A DNA stretch of 64,000 nucleotides from Arctopsyche grandis (GCF_051622035.1 NC_135362.1:7753501-7817500), one strand, 5' to 3'; counted from the stretch's first letter, positions 48,189 to 60,138 are shown. Notes: generated by a model from the sequence alone, not told the origin. Made by a program: numbers and translations.

Positions 48189-48260
48189 CTTATATATTAA
48201 ACTTTCCGCCACCCACTCGTTGTGTCAGTATTTAATTGTTTTAATGCCTATATATTTATA
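48189..48260 (+). repeat. Unclassified repeat R2, copy 3 right part
   Basis: CTTATATATTAAACTTTCCG, CCACCCACTCGTTGTGTCAG, matching 40790-40860. Confidence 0.75.
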
Positions 48261-50090
48261 TCTTTTTCACACTGTATCTGCATTATTGGCTCTCATTCTC
48301 TCTCATATATGTACATATATATTTATCTTCTTCATTGAAGAAGTTTTCAATGAATATCTCATTTATTATATACATATTTAACAGATGTTTGAAAACTTTT
48401 GATTGTGTTCTGACCATTGTGCTCATTTTTACCAGGCTGATTTTCTTGAAAATTTGCACAATACAATATACTCCAATGACAATACATCGTCAACGAGAAT
48501 TAAAAGAAGCCATATTGTTTAAATGGTATCTTTTAATTTGAGGAATCGCAAGTTTTTGTGGGCCAAAATGTGATCTTTACAAAAATTATCATTAATGCCA
48601 GTACATTTCTAAAATTCTAATAATATTTATAAAATCTAATCCTACTGGGTTTTCTTAGTACTAAAAACACTCCACTTTTGGCTCTGGTTATAAAAAGTTT
48701 GAAAAACCTAATTTTTTTGATTACCATATCAATTAATCAACATTTAGTCTTTGCATTATGAACTTGTTTTACTATGAAGTGTTTTTCCAATAGTCTGAGG
48801 AATAAAAAAATGAAACTTTATAAATAAAACATTGTCAACAAATATAAAATATAATTTGAAAATTGTTTATTCATTAAACAAATGAGAATGTGAATAATGC
48901 AATTATTTAAAGACATGGTCAATGGATGTCATTTTCAGGGCTACTCGTTAGTGCAATCGCATTTAAGTTTTTATATGTACATTAGCGATTACAATACCTA
49001 GTTTATACAGATATTTATATATATATCGCGTATGAATTTGGTATTCGAAATGAGAATTTGTTGTTTTAAAGCCGTATTGTATATGTATGTATTTAAAATT
49101 CGCGTGTAAACCTTCACCTATGAAAATTAGACGACCCAAATACATGAATTTCGCTACGAATATTTGAGATCTGTTGATCAAGGCGTGCTCTAGATTTAAA
49201 TTTTTTTTTTCAAAGAATCTTGTTTTATTTTTTGTCTTTTGTTAGATGCATTTTAAACTAGAATATCGTGTTTAATTTTTAATCCTTTTCTATATTTTTT
49301 TGTATATCGATCTAGTCCAGTTCTTAGAATTTGGCAGGTACAGTGGAAGAACGAAAACAACGACTCAATTGATTGCATGTTATATAAAATTAATTAATGT
49401 ATATAGAGACGTTATATGATAGTATACGTGACAAGTCAAATATATACTTACCTATGCCAATAATAATTAAAAGTTTCTAAAAGTAATTTTTTCATATGCA
49501 AGTCTCATAGACCTTTTGATAGCTTTTCTCGGTGAAAGGAACGGTCATCAACAAATAAAGTCATCAGGAAATAAAAATACATTTTTCATTCTGTTTAAAC
49601 CGTTATATTATATTATCTTCATACATACTATAATACAATCGAAGCTTTAATTGAATTTAAAATATTGCAGTTTTTTATTAAACATTTCGCAATCATCATC
49701 GAACTATAAGTACACGAAAGTAATTTAAAATAGAAAGTTTAACGTGACGTTGAAATAAAAAAACGAGCTTTTTACAACACAATCGTGTTTTCATTTTTCA
49801 CTTGAGAAAATTTCATAACTACATATTATATGTATGTTATGTTATGTATATCTCAATTAGCCCAGCTGGGATATGTTATAGCATATATATTTATTTAAAA
49901 TATGTAGACCGAAGGGTACAATTAGGAAATTTTGGTAAGATAATTTTTACATATAAACCATGGGAAATTTTTTTCATTCCAAAATCGTTATTTTATTTTA
50001 GAACAAATATGTTTTCCCATGGTGTTATTACGGGTTGCCCCTGAGTGACATCTATGGTATTGAACTTGTACTTATATAAATTTATAGCTT
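48261..50090. other. Intergenic, no gene recognised
   Basis: AT-rich. Short frames only; a weak inverted pair CCATGGGAAA / TTTTCCCATGG occurs at 49960-50022. No gene is supported. Confidence 0.4.
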
Positions 50091-50097
50091 ATATATA

Positions 50098-50376
50098 CAT
50101 ACATACATATAATTGAATGTCTGTCTGTGTGTCTCGAATAGGCTCCTAAACCACTGAACCGATTACGATGGAACTTTCAGGATTTCAGGTATGCATGTTC
50201 GGAAAGATTACTGTAAAAAAACGGGAAAAAACCTCTTAATAATAATATTCGTAATTACGATTTTACTGGCGCGAAATTAAAGCTATCCCATCCCGGCTTC
50301 AACGCATCACGCCGCGAGTGTGAAAATAATCGCGCCACGCCTACCTCGCATTGCAACGCATTCCAGGTTCAGCTAT
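50098..50376 (+). mobile_element. Nonautonomous Helitron, decayed ends
   Basis: Matches the Helitron at 5073-5420 through TGTGTGTCTCGAATAGGCTC, TGAACCGATTACGATGGAAC, TTTCAGGATTT and a 3' part ATTGCAACGCATTCCAGGTT then CAGCTA. The interior differs (GGCGCGAAATTAAAGC, CACGCCGCGAGTGTG). The terminal CTAG has decayed to CTAT. Confidence 0.65.
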
Positions 50377-50403
50377 AGCATATACATTTGAAAGCATATT
50401 CAA

Positions 50404-50940
50404 ATAACCAGCAGCGTAGACTAGTAGTTAACATATATGCTTTCGAACATACATAGTAGTCACGGGTTCGAGTCCCACTGGTTGCTGCTGGCCAGACCTT
50501 GGTTAGTGACTCCAGGTCGATCGTTTCCCATCATATTTTACCAATTTATCTGATTTTAATAGAAACAGTTCCAATAAATTGGCAACCTTTATCCATTTCT
50601 CGTAATTTTCGAGTTTTCAGCATCTGGAATTTCGCCGATTCCAATAAAAATGCTGCAAATCAGTCTAAAAATGTCTCGAAAATTTCGAGCTTCTAAGCAT
50701 CTCGAAATTTGACGATTTATATAAAAAATGCTCTGAATGTACATATGTATGTTTAAGTTTATCAAAGAATTGTCAAAATTTATCCATATACATGTCTCTA
50801 TGATTATTTGTTAAAATTATTCTAAAAATTGTATATCGATGTTTGTAATTGGTCAGGAAGCCGAATTGGGGTTTACCTGTTAGGCCTTCCTGGTATATAT
50901 GGTATTTGGTTTTATATATATGTATATAAAATAAAATAGT
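50404..50940 (+). mobile_element. tRNA-derived SINE, near full length
   Basis: Head AACCAGCAGCGTAGACTAGT, B box GGTTCGAGTCC (50465-50475), then CTGCTGGCCAGACCTTGGTT, GGTCGATCGTTTCCCATCAT and the core. It ends GGGGTTTACCTGTTAGGCCT then TCCTGGTATATAT and an AAATAAAAT tail. The copy at 50945 follows back to back in the opposite orientation. Confidence 0.87.
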
Positions 50941-50944
50941 GGTG

Positions 50945-51185
50945 ACAAATATCTAGGACAGTTTTGCCAATTCGATAAGGAACCGTTTCAACAATTAAAC
51001 CAGATATGTACATTGAGAAAAAACTTATAGGAAACTAAATAAAATATCCATGTCTAACCAGCAGCACTGCAAAAATACTTCCGAATGAATTCCTTCCAAT
51101 CGAAGTCAACCCAGGGCTTGAACCTGGGAGCCTCTCAGTGGTTAGCATTAACGCAGCTATGATGCTGACGTGATTACGAGATATT
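50945..51185 (-). mobile_element. tRNA-derived SINE copy, reverse orientation
   Basis: The minus strand carries a B box-like CAGGTTCAAGCCCTGGG and the core (AACGGTTCCTTATCGAATTG). It forms an inverted pair with 50404-50940. Confidence 0.6.
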
Positions 51186-51487
51186 CTCTTCTGAAAGAGA
51201 CGAGTGCAAACTTTTAGAAGCCCGATTCAAATATGATAAGAATTTAAATATAGAAATACATTTAATTTTAAAGAAATATCAATTTATGTATGTATATGCA
51301 TGCATATAAAAACAAGGAAAATATTTCAAGTTCGTAGAAACCATGGCTTTTACATTATTTTACCTTCAAGAACTGCAACTTTAGTATCTGCACAAATATC
51401 TACTTACATAAATGCATTATAAACATAGTTTCTCAACTTTTATGAGCATAGTATTTAATTTCACGACTTCAATATTGATTTTTTTCG

Positions 51488-51541
<54 letters not shown>
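51488..51541. repeat. (TA)n microsatellite
   Basis: About 27 TA units, followed by TACATA/TATGTA permutations. Confidence 0.95.
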
Positions 51542-51546
<5 letters not shown>

Positions 51547-51781
51547 TGTATATGTACGTACATACATACATATGTAGGCTTAATCTTTTGGAAGATGTGA
51601 CAGATATGTCAAAATATATTCCCAAATAAAAATTAGATTTTAGACGTCTTTAAATACTGAATGACCATTTGTTTTATTTTTTACGTTACAAGTACAAGTA
51701 TCTGAAATTCAACATAAAAAGACAGTTAAAAATATTATAAAAATAAAATCTCAACATAACTAGCAATAAAGATATAAAATA

Positions 51782-52215
51782 ACCAGAACAAACCTGCAGC
51801 ATAGACTAGCGATTAGCATATAATGCTTTGAACAGAGTGGTCACGGGTTCAAATCCCACTGGTTTCTGCTTCGGCCAGACCGTAGATTTGAGACTCCAGC
51901 TCGATCATTTCCTATCAGAATTTGCCAATTTATCTGATTTTCATAGAAACGGTTCCAAAAAATTGGCAACCTTACCTATTTTCTAGCAAAATCTCTTGTT
52001 TTTAACAATCTCGAATTTCACTGAATTGTATAAAATGCTTCAAATTTACAAATTTGACCATAAATGTCTCTGTAGATGTTAATTGATATGTATTTATGTA
52101 CTATTTATGATACTGATAATATTTGTATCAAATATACAATGTTTTTGGACTGGAAGACGCATTGGGGTTACCTATTAGACCTTCTTGGTATAAATTAAAG
52201 ATAAATTAAATAAAA
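51782..52215 (+). mobile_element. tRNA-derived SINE copy
   Basis: Head CTGCAGCATAGACTAGCGAT then TAGCATA, B box GGGTTCAAATCCC, then CGGCCAGACCGTAG, CTCGATCATTTCCTATCAGA and AATTTGCCAATTTATCTGAT. It ends CGCATTGGGGTTACCTATTA, GACCTTCTTGGTAT and an AATAAAATAAA tail. Confidence 0.87.
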
Positions 52216-52309
52216 TAAACTAGCAATATGTTAATAGCAATAGATAGAAGTGCATACGAATATTAGTCCCGGCTCTTACTAAAGGCGCACGTGCTATTTT
52301 ACAAACCTC

Positions 52310-52430
52310 TTTTTTTCCAGATAGTTTTGCACATGCAAAAAAAACACCGGTATGCCTAATCTGTACCGTCGGATATCTTCACAAAACATACCTCCTGGAG
52401 TGTATTCGGTGATATTATAACCTTGTATTG
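52310..52430 (+). repeat. Unclassified repeat R4, copy 2
   Basis: Same block order as 46285-46420: TTTCCAGATAGTTTTGCACA, GCAAAAAAAACACCGGTATG, ACCGTCGGATATCTTCACAA, TATTCGGTGATATTATA. Confidence 0.65.
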
Positions 52431-52499
52431 AAGTAGGTTTGATAACGGTGATTTCCAAACCTGGGAGAAACTTGTCGAAATAATAAAATCCTATACATT

Positions 52500-52640
52500 A
52501 AGGTCTATTCATATTAGCACAAGACATACCGGCAACTACACGTAACCAGCAAGTATTCTTTGGGTACTATCTATATGAAGACATCACAGCTGGAGTCCAC
52601 CTAGCGTCCTGTGCCGCACTTTTGAGTGTGTTCTTATCAT
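52500..52640 (+). repeat. Unclassified repeat R3, copy 3
   Basis: AAGGTCTATTCATATTAGCA, CGGCAACTACACGTAACCAG, then GAAGACATCACAGCTGGAGT and TGCCGCACTTTTGAGTGTGT, matching parts of 47250-47440. Confidence 0.65.
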
Positions 52641-52789
52641 TGTCACTCTTTATTTATTCTACACTGAAGAAGTTGTTAGTGTATATCTCTTGTATAAATT
52701 TAAAGGGTAATTAGACTCTATTGAATGACTCAGTGTGAAGTTTCACAAGACATTATACATTTACGTGTTCTTTTATTATCTACTTCTAC

Positions 52790-54193
52790 ATTAATATAAA
52801 GACGAATGTTTGTTTTGTTCGTTTGTCTGCTATACAAATCTACAGTTTAAATTTCGAATCACCAAATCTGATGTAGCATCTCATCTCAAATTGGTACAGC
52901 AATTTTTTTTATTGAAATTGTATATTTAACAGTTTTTACTATCATAGCTTTCACTTCGCAATCTTTGTGTGTATTTCGAAAGACAATTAAAAGATTTAGA
53001 TTTTTTCTAAATTTGACAGTTTATTATACATATGTTCACTTTTTACAATACTGTATAATATATTAAAAAAAAGCGTGAAAAACATTTTATTTTCCACAAT
53101 GTTGGGTAATAATAACGCCGCACAACGAAGTCACACGTGCAATTAGGCGCGTTTGTCGCAATTTAGCGATTATCGAAATTACACGTTTTTGCTTTTAGCA
53201 TTGTGAGGACTAAAAATGGCAATGATGTCGACAAAATCACAATATCGCGATATTGGGGACTTTTTACGAGGGGATATTTATTATTTTGGTCATGATTTGT
53301 CAGGCCGCGACTGTCGAACCGTAACGATATCTAACCGTCACGGGCAGCGAACACGAAATCGTGACATTCAATTCGAATATTTCACAATAAATCATAATAC
53401 AAATATTATATATTACGTATACGTCCACTTTGTTGTGGGAAAGTGCCCCATATGCACGTTAGACTGCTGCACGAAAACCGTTAGATTGGCTCCAAGTCAA
53501 TCACATCGGATGCTAATATCGCTATATATCGTGATAATTTTTTCTCAAACTGGCAAAAATCTGCCGGTTATATGTTATTTAATTGAACAAGAATGTATTC
53601 TTGTCCGTTCTATGATCGTATCACATATATAATATAGCTATTCGGTGTGTCTGTCTGAGATAACGCTCGCCGTACTATAAGGGCGAAATCACACAGCGTG
53701 GGATGTGGGACGTGGGTTTTTTTTTAGATAGTTTTAAACATATAGAAAAAATATAGCGTTCGTGGTATCATACCTGGTACCGTATTTGCAAAACGAAACA
53801 TTTGAGCTGTTACGTTGAAATTCTATAGCAGTGTTTATCTTTGCTTGACAGTGATCGATAACGGTGTATCCTATATTTGAAGAATTCAAAACATTTCTTG
53901 CGTTGAACGGATTATAACCCACAAGAAGATTGTTCATACGAGTTCTACCTGTGGTTTTCTATTAGTTTTATTGTTTTTTTTTATTACTATTGGCTTTGCT
54001 TTTTGGTTTTCTGTTTGCGGAATCTTCGTGTGAGCAGTACTCGTGTGGGTAGTCTTCTTATAGTAAATAATCATAGAACCATTTTTTTGCAATATTTTTG
54101 TTATCAATACAATTTTGTTGCAAATATTTGTTTCCCATAAATATAAACCCTATCCAATAGAGTTAGTAAATCTTCATGAGATAAAACACTATA
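52790..54193. other. Intergenic; repeat debris, one unsupported long frame
   Basis: 52795-52900 resembles Helitron-type 5' sequence (AAGACGAATGTTTGTTTTGT, CTGCTATACAAATCTACAGT). A 138-codon plus-strand frame at 53216-53632 begins MAMMSTKSQYRD and has several Cys residues but no recognised domain. Its neighbourhood (AACGCCGCACAACGAAGTCA before it, GGGCGAAATCACACAGCGTG after it) has the look of a DNA-transposon remnant. No gene is claimed. Confidence 0.35.
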
Positions 54194-55805
54194 CAGTGCC
54201 CGACAGAATTAAGTGGACACTTCAGAAAAAAAACTTTAAAACAGAATATTTTTGTTATGATACATTTTACACAAGATAAATAAATCATTAATATTCATGA
54301 TACTTAGGTTTAAAAAATTATACAAAAATATTTTGAAAAAACAATACCGTTTATTAAAAAAAAAAAAAATGAGCAAAATACGGAAAAATGAGCAGTAAAG
54401 ACAAAATTAAGTGGACAGAGAGAAATTGAGATATATATTTTTTTTAAAACTTGTATGAGATCCTTTGGAATTAATTTCAGCCTGCAGTCTATTGGGTGTG
54501 CTTTCAACTAATTTTTGGTGTGTCAGCATCTAATTTTTTTCAATTAGTGGACAATTCATCAAAAAACATTTTTAATTTTTAAAATTTTTTGGTCCATTAT
54601 AGACCACTCATTTTCTATGGGATTAATATCTGGTGATTGGGGAGGCCCCTCAATTAATTAAATTGTATCTTCTTCGAAAAATTTCATTGTTTTCTTCGAT
54701 TTGTGTTTTAGGTCGTTGTCCTGTTGAAAGATGAAAGTACTCCCCAGACCCATTTTTTTCGACTAATTCTTCCAAATTGTCTTTAATTATATCGATGTAT
54801 ATATCGGAGTCTATTATTCCTTCTATTTTGGCTGGACTCCGACGCCCTTCCAGGAAAAACAGCCCCATATCATAATTGAGCCACCACCATATTTCACCGT
54901 TTTCTCAACACACTTGTTTTTAAGGGCTTCACTGAATTTTTTCCATACTTTTCTTTTACTTTTTGTGCCGAACAGCTCAAATTTACGTTCGTCACTCCAC
55001 ACAATTCGTTTCCAAAACGATAAAGGCATTGCAATATATTTTTTGGCGAATTTTAATCTCTTCGCTTGGTTCACCTTGCTGGTTAAAGGTTTGCGCCGCA
55101 TTCTACATTTTTTTAAGCCAGCTTCTTTTAATCTACGCGACACTGTTTTCTCCAAGATACTCAACGACAGATTTTCTTTAATTTCCCGACAAGTTTTCGT
55201 CGGTTCTTTCTTTACTTTCTTAAAAATCAGACGATCATAAAAATCAGACGATTTGTTCATATTTTTCTTCCTCTTCCCGGTAAATTCTCAACAGTGTCAT
55301 GGTTTTTGAATTTATTCCAAATCTTTTCGGCAGCACTTTGAAATACGATATTTACTCGCGATATCACAAAAACTCACACCAATTTTATCATCTTCTACCA
55401 CAAATTTTCGAACTTAAACATGAATTTCAGATTTTTTTCGACATTTTATTTTTACAACACTAGACGGTTACAATATTAACGAAACAACTATCTCCTACCA
55501 ATTCAAAAAATAGAATGATACAACACAAAAAAAATTGAAGAAATCGTATGAGTAATAACTGAAATACAGGGTCCCAAACACATTCGTTCCGCATGAACGC
55601 ACGACCCAATTTTTGAATTGTGACGAATGCGGCAATGTCAACGAAACAGCTATAAAGCGAAAAAAAACGAAATGTCTAAATTAGGATCATAAAATAACAC
55701 CCTTTTAATTTTTGAAAACTATAATGCTCTATGTTAAATACTTTTTGAGAAAACCGCGTTCTTGTGTACACATAAAAAGTGTCCACTTAATTCTGTCGGG
55801 CACTG
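54194..55805 (-). mobile_element. Tc1-type transposon, inactivated
   Basis: A 1612-bp element with identical 29-bp terminal inverted repeats (beginning CAGTGCCCGACAGAATTAAG) and TA on both sides (54192-54193, 55806-55807). A further AATTAAGTGGACA at 54406 is an inner repeat of the terminus, as in repeat-in-repeat Tc1 elements. The transposase lies on the minus strand and is broken. The termini are unrelated to those of the Tc1 at 30059-31677, so two Tc1 lineages have invaded the region. Confidence 0.93.
54570..55260 (-). pseudogene. Tc1 transposase pseudogene
   Basis: Pieces of a Tc1 transposase in three frames. 54823-55260 holds the second helix-turn-helix (TVSRRLKEAGLKKCRMRRKP) and the first catalytic Asp in IVWSDERKFELFG, then GGSIMIWGCFSWKG. 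A frame change near 54850 leads to SPAKIEGIIDSD. After another shift, FQQDNDLKHKS (54735 region) and, beyond a stop codon, PPQSPDINPIENEW mark the second Asp and the catalytic Glu. At least two frameshifts and a stop show that it is dead. The N-terminal end is missing or degraded upstream of 55260. Confidence 0.88.
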
Positions 55806-55807
55806 TA

Positions 55808-57027
55808 TCTTTCAATATTTAGAGCTGTGTACATAAAAATTCCATATATGTCACCTAAATATTTCTAAAACCAATATATATATAAACATATATGTATTTT
55901 ATATATATGATGTCAACAATTGCATCCTTTGTTCTTTCAGGGAAATGTCAAATGTTACACTGAAAATAGATGTGTAATGATATTATAAATATAAACAACT
56001 ATAATTTAAATTCATAAACTCTTAAATATACTGAACAATCTTGGCTCGTTTTATATATTTTTTTATTATAATATATATAATAATACTATGCAAAAAACGA
56101 CACCTATCTTTCGGTAGCTTATATCTTCAAAATCAATAACAGACTATATATTTTGCATATAATATTTAGAGAATATTTTCCATCCCGTTACATATGTGCA
56201 TACATATAACGGGATGGAAGTGATCTCGGTTCACATTTTGCAACTCATAGAATTGAACGGGTTTTTTATTCGTTGCAAAAACTTGATTTTGAATATCAAT
56301 TGGGTCATTCGAAGTTATTGATACCGATCCAATTTGGTAAATTCTGTGCAAGAGTAGTAGTCGAATGAATTCTATAAATTCTCCTCGTACTTTAAGCATT
56401 GCGTAGAAGGGAAATACATGAAAATAAATTACGCAGGCGAGTAAAAACCATTGTAATGCAAAGTGGGTGCAAAATCTCAAGGTCGAGTTCTTCAAAATAA
56501 TATATGATATCTTGTAATTTAGTATGTAAGGAAACCGACAAGTGAATACAAAATTTTACTTCCATTTTGCAGCGCAATGCAAATTTACTTGACGGTCTAA
56601 AATATATTTATTTTTGAATATATGTATATATTATTCAGGATTGATACATGGCATTTGATAAGATCAGTCCATAACTACTCTATGAAAGAAAAATCATCAA
56701 AGATAATCATGATGCTTGGAATTGGTTCATTGTAACTAAAAGTAAGCACTGAAGTACTGAAATATTATATATACATACATACATACATACATACATTATC
56801 AATCAAAACCCTCATTTTTTTTAGAAACACAACGATATTACTCTTATATACTGGATTTGGATCTCTTCCTCTTGTTCTCTCCGCATCTGATATACATACA
56901 TTTATATATAGGTACATAAAAAATGGGTCTGCTCTAGAATATGTATAGTAGATCGTTTCCTAGCACGTTTCAATGATGATATCGATTGTTGACAAGTACA
57001 TTACATAAATTACCCACCAGTATTAGC
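55808..57027. other. Intergenic, no gene recognised
   Basis: AT-rich. A 109-codon minus-strand frame (56166-56495) has a hydrophobic start but no family signature or splice support. ACATAC simple repeats lie near 56770. Confidence 0.35.
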
Positions 57028-57345
57028 CCACTGAATTCGAATATGACAATATTTTTTGTTGGTATACTCCCGTTCAAGAAATATGAGCGTTTAAAAATAT
57101 TATATATGCAATTTTTACAGATTTTTGGCTATTTCAGTATTTAATTCAAAATCTAGTATTGCTGTGCCAAAAATAAGTATTGAAATCAATAGTCAGATGT
57201 TTTTTCAACAGATTGTGTTTTTTATTTATTTAAAATACGTATAATTAATTATCGAGCGAATTTTAAAAGCCAAAAATATGTATTCCTATATATGTATACT
57301 ACGAGCTAATTTCGCTAATTTGTCACTTTCTCACGTTTAAAAGAG
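57028..57345 (+). repeat. Interspersed repeat R1, copy 4
   Basis: CCACTGAATTCGAATATGAC, AAATATGAGCGTTTAAAAAT, TTCAAAATCTAGTATTGCTG then TGCCAAAAATAAGTATTGAA and ATAATTAATTATCGAGCGAA. It shows the uninterrupted TA site (CTAGTATT) occupied by Tc1 in copy 1. Confidence 0.8.
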
Positions 57346-57856
57346 TTGTTTTATTGTGGTTTACAAGTCATAATTATCGTCATGGAAGCAACAGTGAATT
57401 TTGGATACGGAACATTAAACCCTTTATTGCATAAAAAAGTATTCACTTCGCAAAGGGACACGTTGTACAGGTGGTCAATAAGACAAGTCCATCGCTCAAG
57501 CAGCGAAACGAACTGTCGTTTACGCAGCATGCCAACATAAACATACACTTGACCCAAGCATGCCAACATAATCATTTATATATGCATACTTCTGAGTTTG
57601 TAAACTAAATCCTACATTTGTATATAATGTGTACAAAGCAATACAATCTATACAATATATGTATGTATGTAGCTACATACCCAAATATTATTGTTTTTTT
57701 TTGTCCGCAATGTAAATCAGAAAAAGGCCACAAAATTGATACACATATATCATGGTTTGAAGCTTTTGGAAGGTTTTTTTGTTTTGTTTTAATTCACCCT
57801 ATCAACGCTGGTTTGTTTGTTATCTTTCCATTATGACTGAAAGTAAATTAAAATAT
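57346..57856. other. Intergenic, no gene recognised
   Basis: Short overlapping frames only. Confidence 0.35.
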
Positions 57857-58441
57857 TGTAACGTAGGAACCGCCACGGCGGTTATGTCAAACGGCACGCC
57901 GTTTGACATAATTGGTTTCGATGATTATCTCCAGGGTTAAGTGCAAGTCGGCTAACAATAAGAGACCCCCGACTACACTTAGGGCCGGGCTGCACCGTGC
58001 AACTTTGTCGGACGACTAGTTGTGCGACACGAAAAAATGTATGGAAATGTGTGCGACAAACAAGTTGACGGATGTAGCATGTCCCATCTACCTGCATGCA
58101 TTGGTCTGGTCGCCCTCAACCAAGTCGCTCGCAAGTCGCACGGTGCGGCCCGGCCCGGCACTTAGCGGCGGTAACGGGACTCGGTCGCTTTCCCGTGGAG
58201 TTCTTAGAACTGACAATGCGAAAGCGTGGGACTACATATCCGAGTACGTGACTAAACAGTGGGGAAGTAACCGGACGTCGAAGATGCCCTGAGCGACCTG
58301 TACTTTATAATGAGGTACTTGGACCATATCAAGGCATTCTGGACGGAGCACTGTCAGTGCGTGTATCTCCTTAATCACCAATAAATGCTGTGAAACGACT
58401 TTGACCTTTTACTTGGATCCTCCACCCACCCCTACGCAACA
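57857..58441 (+). mobile_element. Probable solo LTR interrupted by a MITE
   Basis: Starts TGTAACGTAGG and ends CCTACGCAACA, short imperfect inverted TG..CA termini as in retroviral-type LTRs. An AATAAA at 58381 sits near the 3' end. Two back-to-back hairpins (57870-57881 and 57882-57911, the latter with 14-bp arms TTATGTCAAACGGC) mark its 5' part. It is much GC-richer than the neighbours. Removing the nested MITE at 57983-58158 leaves about 400 bp. No flanking duplication and no internal gag-pol were found, so a solo LTR is an inference. Confidence 0.5.
57983..58158. mobile_element. Short MITE nested in the putative LTR
   Basis: Inverted termini GGCCGGGCTGCACCGTGC and the reverse of GCACGGTGCGGCCCGGCC, followed inside by related ACTTG/GCGAC blocks. 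It is flanked by CACTTAG on both sides (57976-57982, 58159-58165). The duplication length and termini could suit a Harbinger- or hAT-related group; the superfamily is left open. Confidence 0.65.
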
Positions 58442-58528
58442 ATAGCACTAAAAACTTGCAAAATGTAGTTATTATCCATAGCCTCCATTTTAAAACTACT
58501 AAGATTTTCTACATATATTATTCATATG

Positions 58529-60130
58529 CAGTGGCGGACTGGCCATACAAGCGTACATGCCCGATGGCATGTGGGCCCCACTATCCGTTAGAAAATATGG
58601 GCCCTCAGTAAAATTAAATAACTTTTTAATTTAACTATTTCACGTGTGTAAAAATTTATAGGATATTGCACTTTGGGACCTAGAGTTTGGGTATTTCAAC
58701 AAAACAAATTTCTTACGATATACACAAACAACTAATGCCTGCTTTAACAGCCCAAGGATCGGTTAACTTTTTTTATTAGGCTTGAAATGTAAGTTTCAAC
58801 ATTTGCGTGGGCCCTTTTACCGGGCCCATTTCCAACCTCAATATTATGCATATACCAATACCTATGTAACAACTACCTACTGAAATAAAAATGGGAATAA
58901 ACAAATTTCCCTGAATAATATAAACTGAATTGCTTAAAACAATTTTGATAGGACGATTCATCATCAACCAGCGATTTAAATTTACTTCATACATACTTTC
59001 AAAATAACATTTGATTATACTTCGACGATATAGTAAGATTTAAATACACAATTTTAAACAGTTTCCGAATATTAAATCTATTCCTAATCTAGACAAATCC
59101 ATGTATATAGAAACATAGGATAGGGGCCCCCTCCCCAAAATCCTGATTTTCGATTAACATTAATTGAAAATATTATGCATTTTTTGTTTTCAGGGATAAT
59201 TTGGGGGGGCACTCGCCCCCCTAAATTAAGGAATAGTGTGAATTTAGAAAATATTATGGATTTAATTATTAATGGGATACTATGGATCTATGAATGCTGC
59301 GTTTATTTCTTATGTACATATGTTACTTTTGGGTAACTAATAAAATAATCGCTGCTATGTGCTTTGAAAAAAAAAAGATTTTATTATTTTGAAGCAAATA
59401 TATTTTGGTTTTTAAGTGGTATGCCATTAGTAACATTCATAGAAATTGTTCATCCCATGGAGCGAATCGTTAGAAAGGTCCCCTTTACTTTATTTTGTCT
59501 CAAAAACAGATGTGTATCGTTTATTTTTCCGAATGTTCGTATATTTTTTGATATAGTGATACATTTTGATGGTCGATGTTTGTTAACCATGTGAAGATTT
59601 TTGGAAAAAAATTTTCGCCTGCGGCGCTTTTTTGACTTTTTACATAATATTTTTTTCTAATTATTTTTTCAAAAATAAGCTTAATTTTTTCATATTTTAT
59701 ATTTTCCATTTTTATTCCGATATAAAAAAGATTTTTTGAAAAAAAACTCAATTTGACCAATCTTTGCCTGCCCCCCCAAGAAAAAGCTGAAATGACGTCC
59801 CTGATTGTTTTCTACCGAAAGTAAAAGCCGCTTTTATGCCGCATTCTTTTATGCCGCATTATTTTATGATGCATTATATGATAAGGATTAAAACGAAATA
59901 TACAATGTAATTTATGGATCTATTTTGCTTTTGCCATTTTTCTTGTACCTAAATTTGTTTATTCCCATTTTTGAAAATTTTATTTATTTTTTGCCCTTGA
60001 TTTTTAGCGTGATCGAAAGAAGAAAATTTTGTCATATGGGGGGGGGGGGGGGGGACAAATTTTTTTAACCCTGGGTGGGGGCCCCCTTTGACTCCTGGCA
60101 TGCACTGATTTCAGTCCCAGTCCGCCACTG
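58529..60130 (-). mobile_element. hAT-type nonautonomous element, copy 2 (inverted)
   Basis: Begins CAGTGGCGGACTGGCCATAC and ends CCCAGTCCGCCACTG, flanked by the perfect 8-bp duplication TTCATATG (58521-58528 and 60131-60138). Its 1602 bp are a diverged full-length match to the reverse complement of 11033-12536, sharing for example GGCATGTGGGCCCCACTATC and GTAAAAGCCGCTTTTATGCC. A G-run of about 16 at 60038 corresponds to the C-run at 11109. It has no transposase. Confidence 0.92.
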
Positions 60131-60138
60131 TTCATATG

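Noticed and set aside
53216-53632. 138-codon plus-strand frame as a genuine gene
   Set aside because: No domain, signal or splice evidence; surrounded by transposon-like sequence. Kept only as a note in the intergenic entry.
56166-56495. 109-codon minus-strand frame with a hydrophobic segment
   Set aside because: No family resemblance, no exon boundaries, composition like the surroundings.
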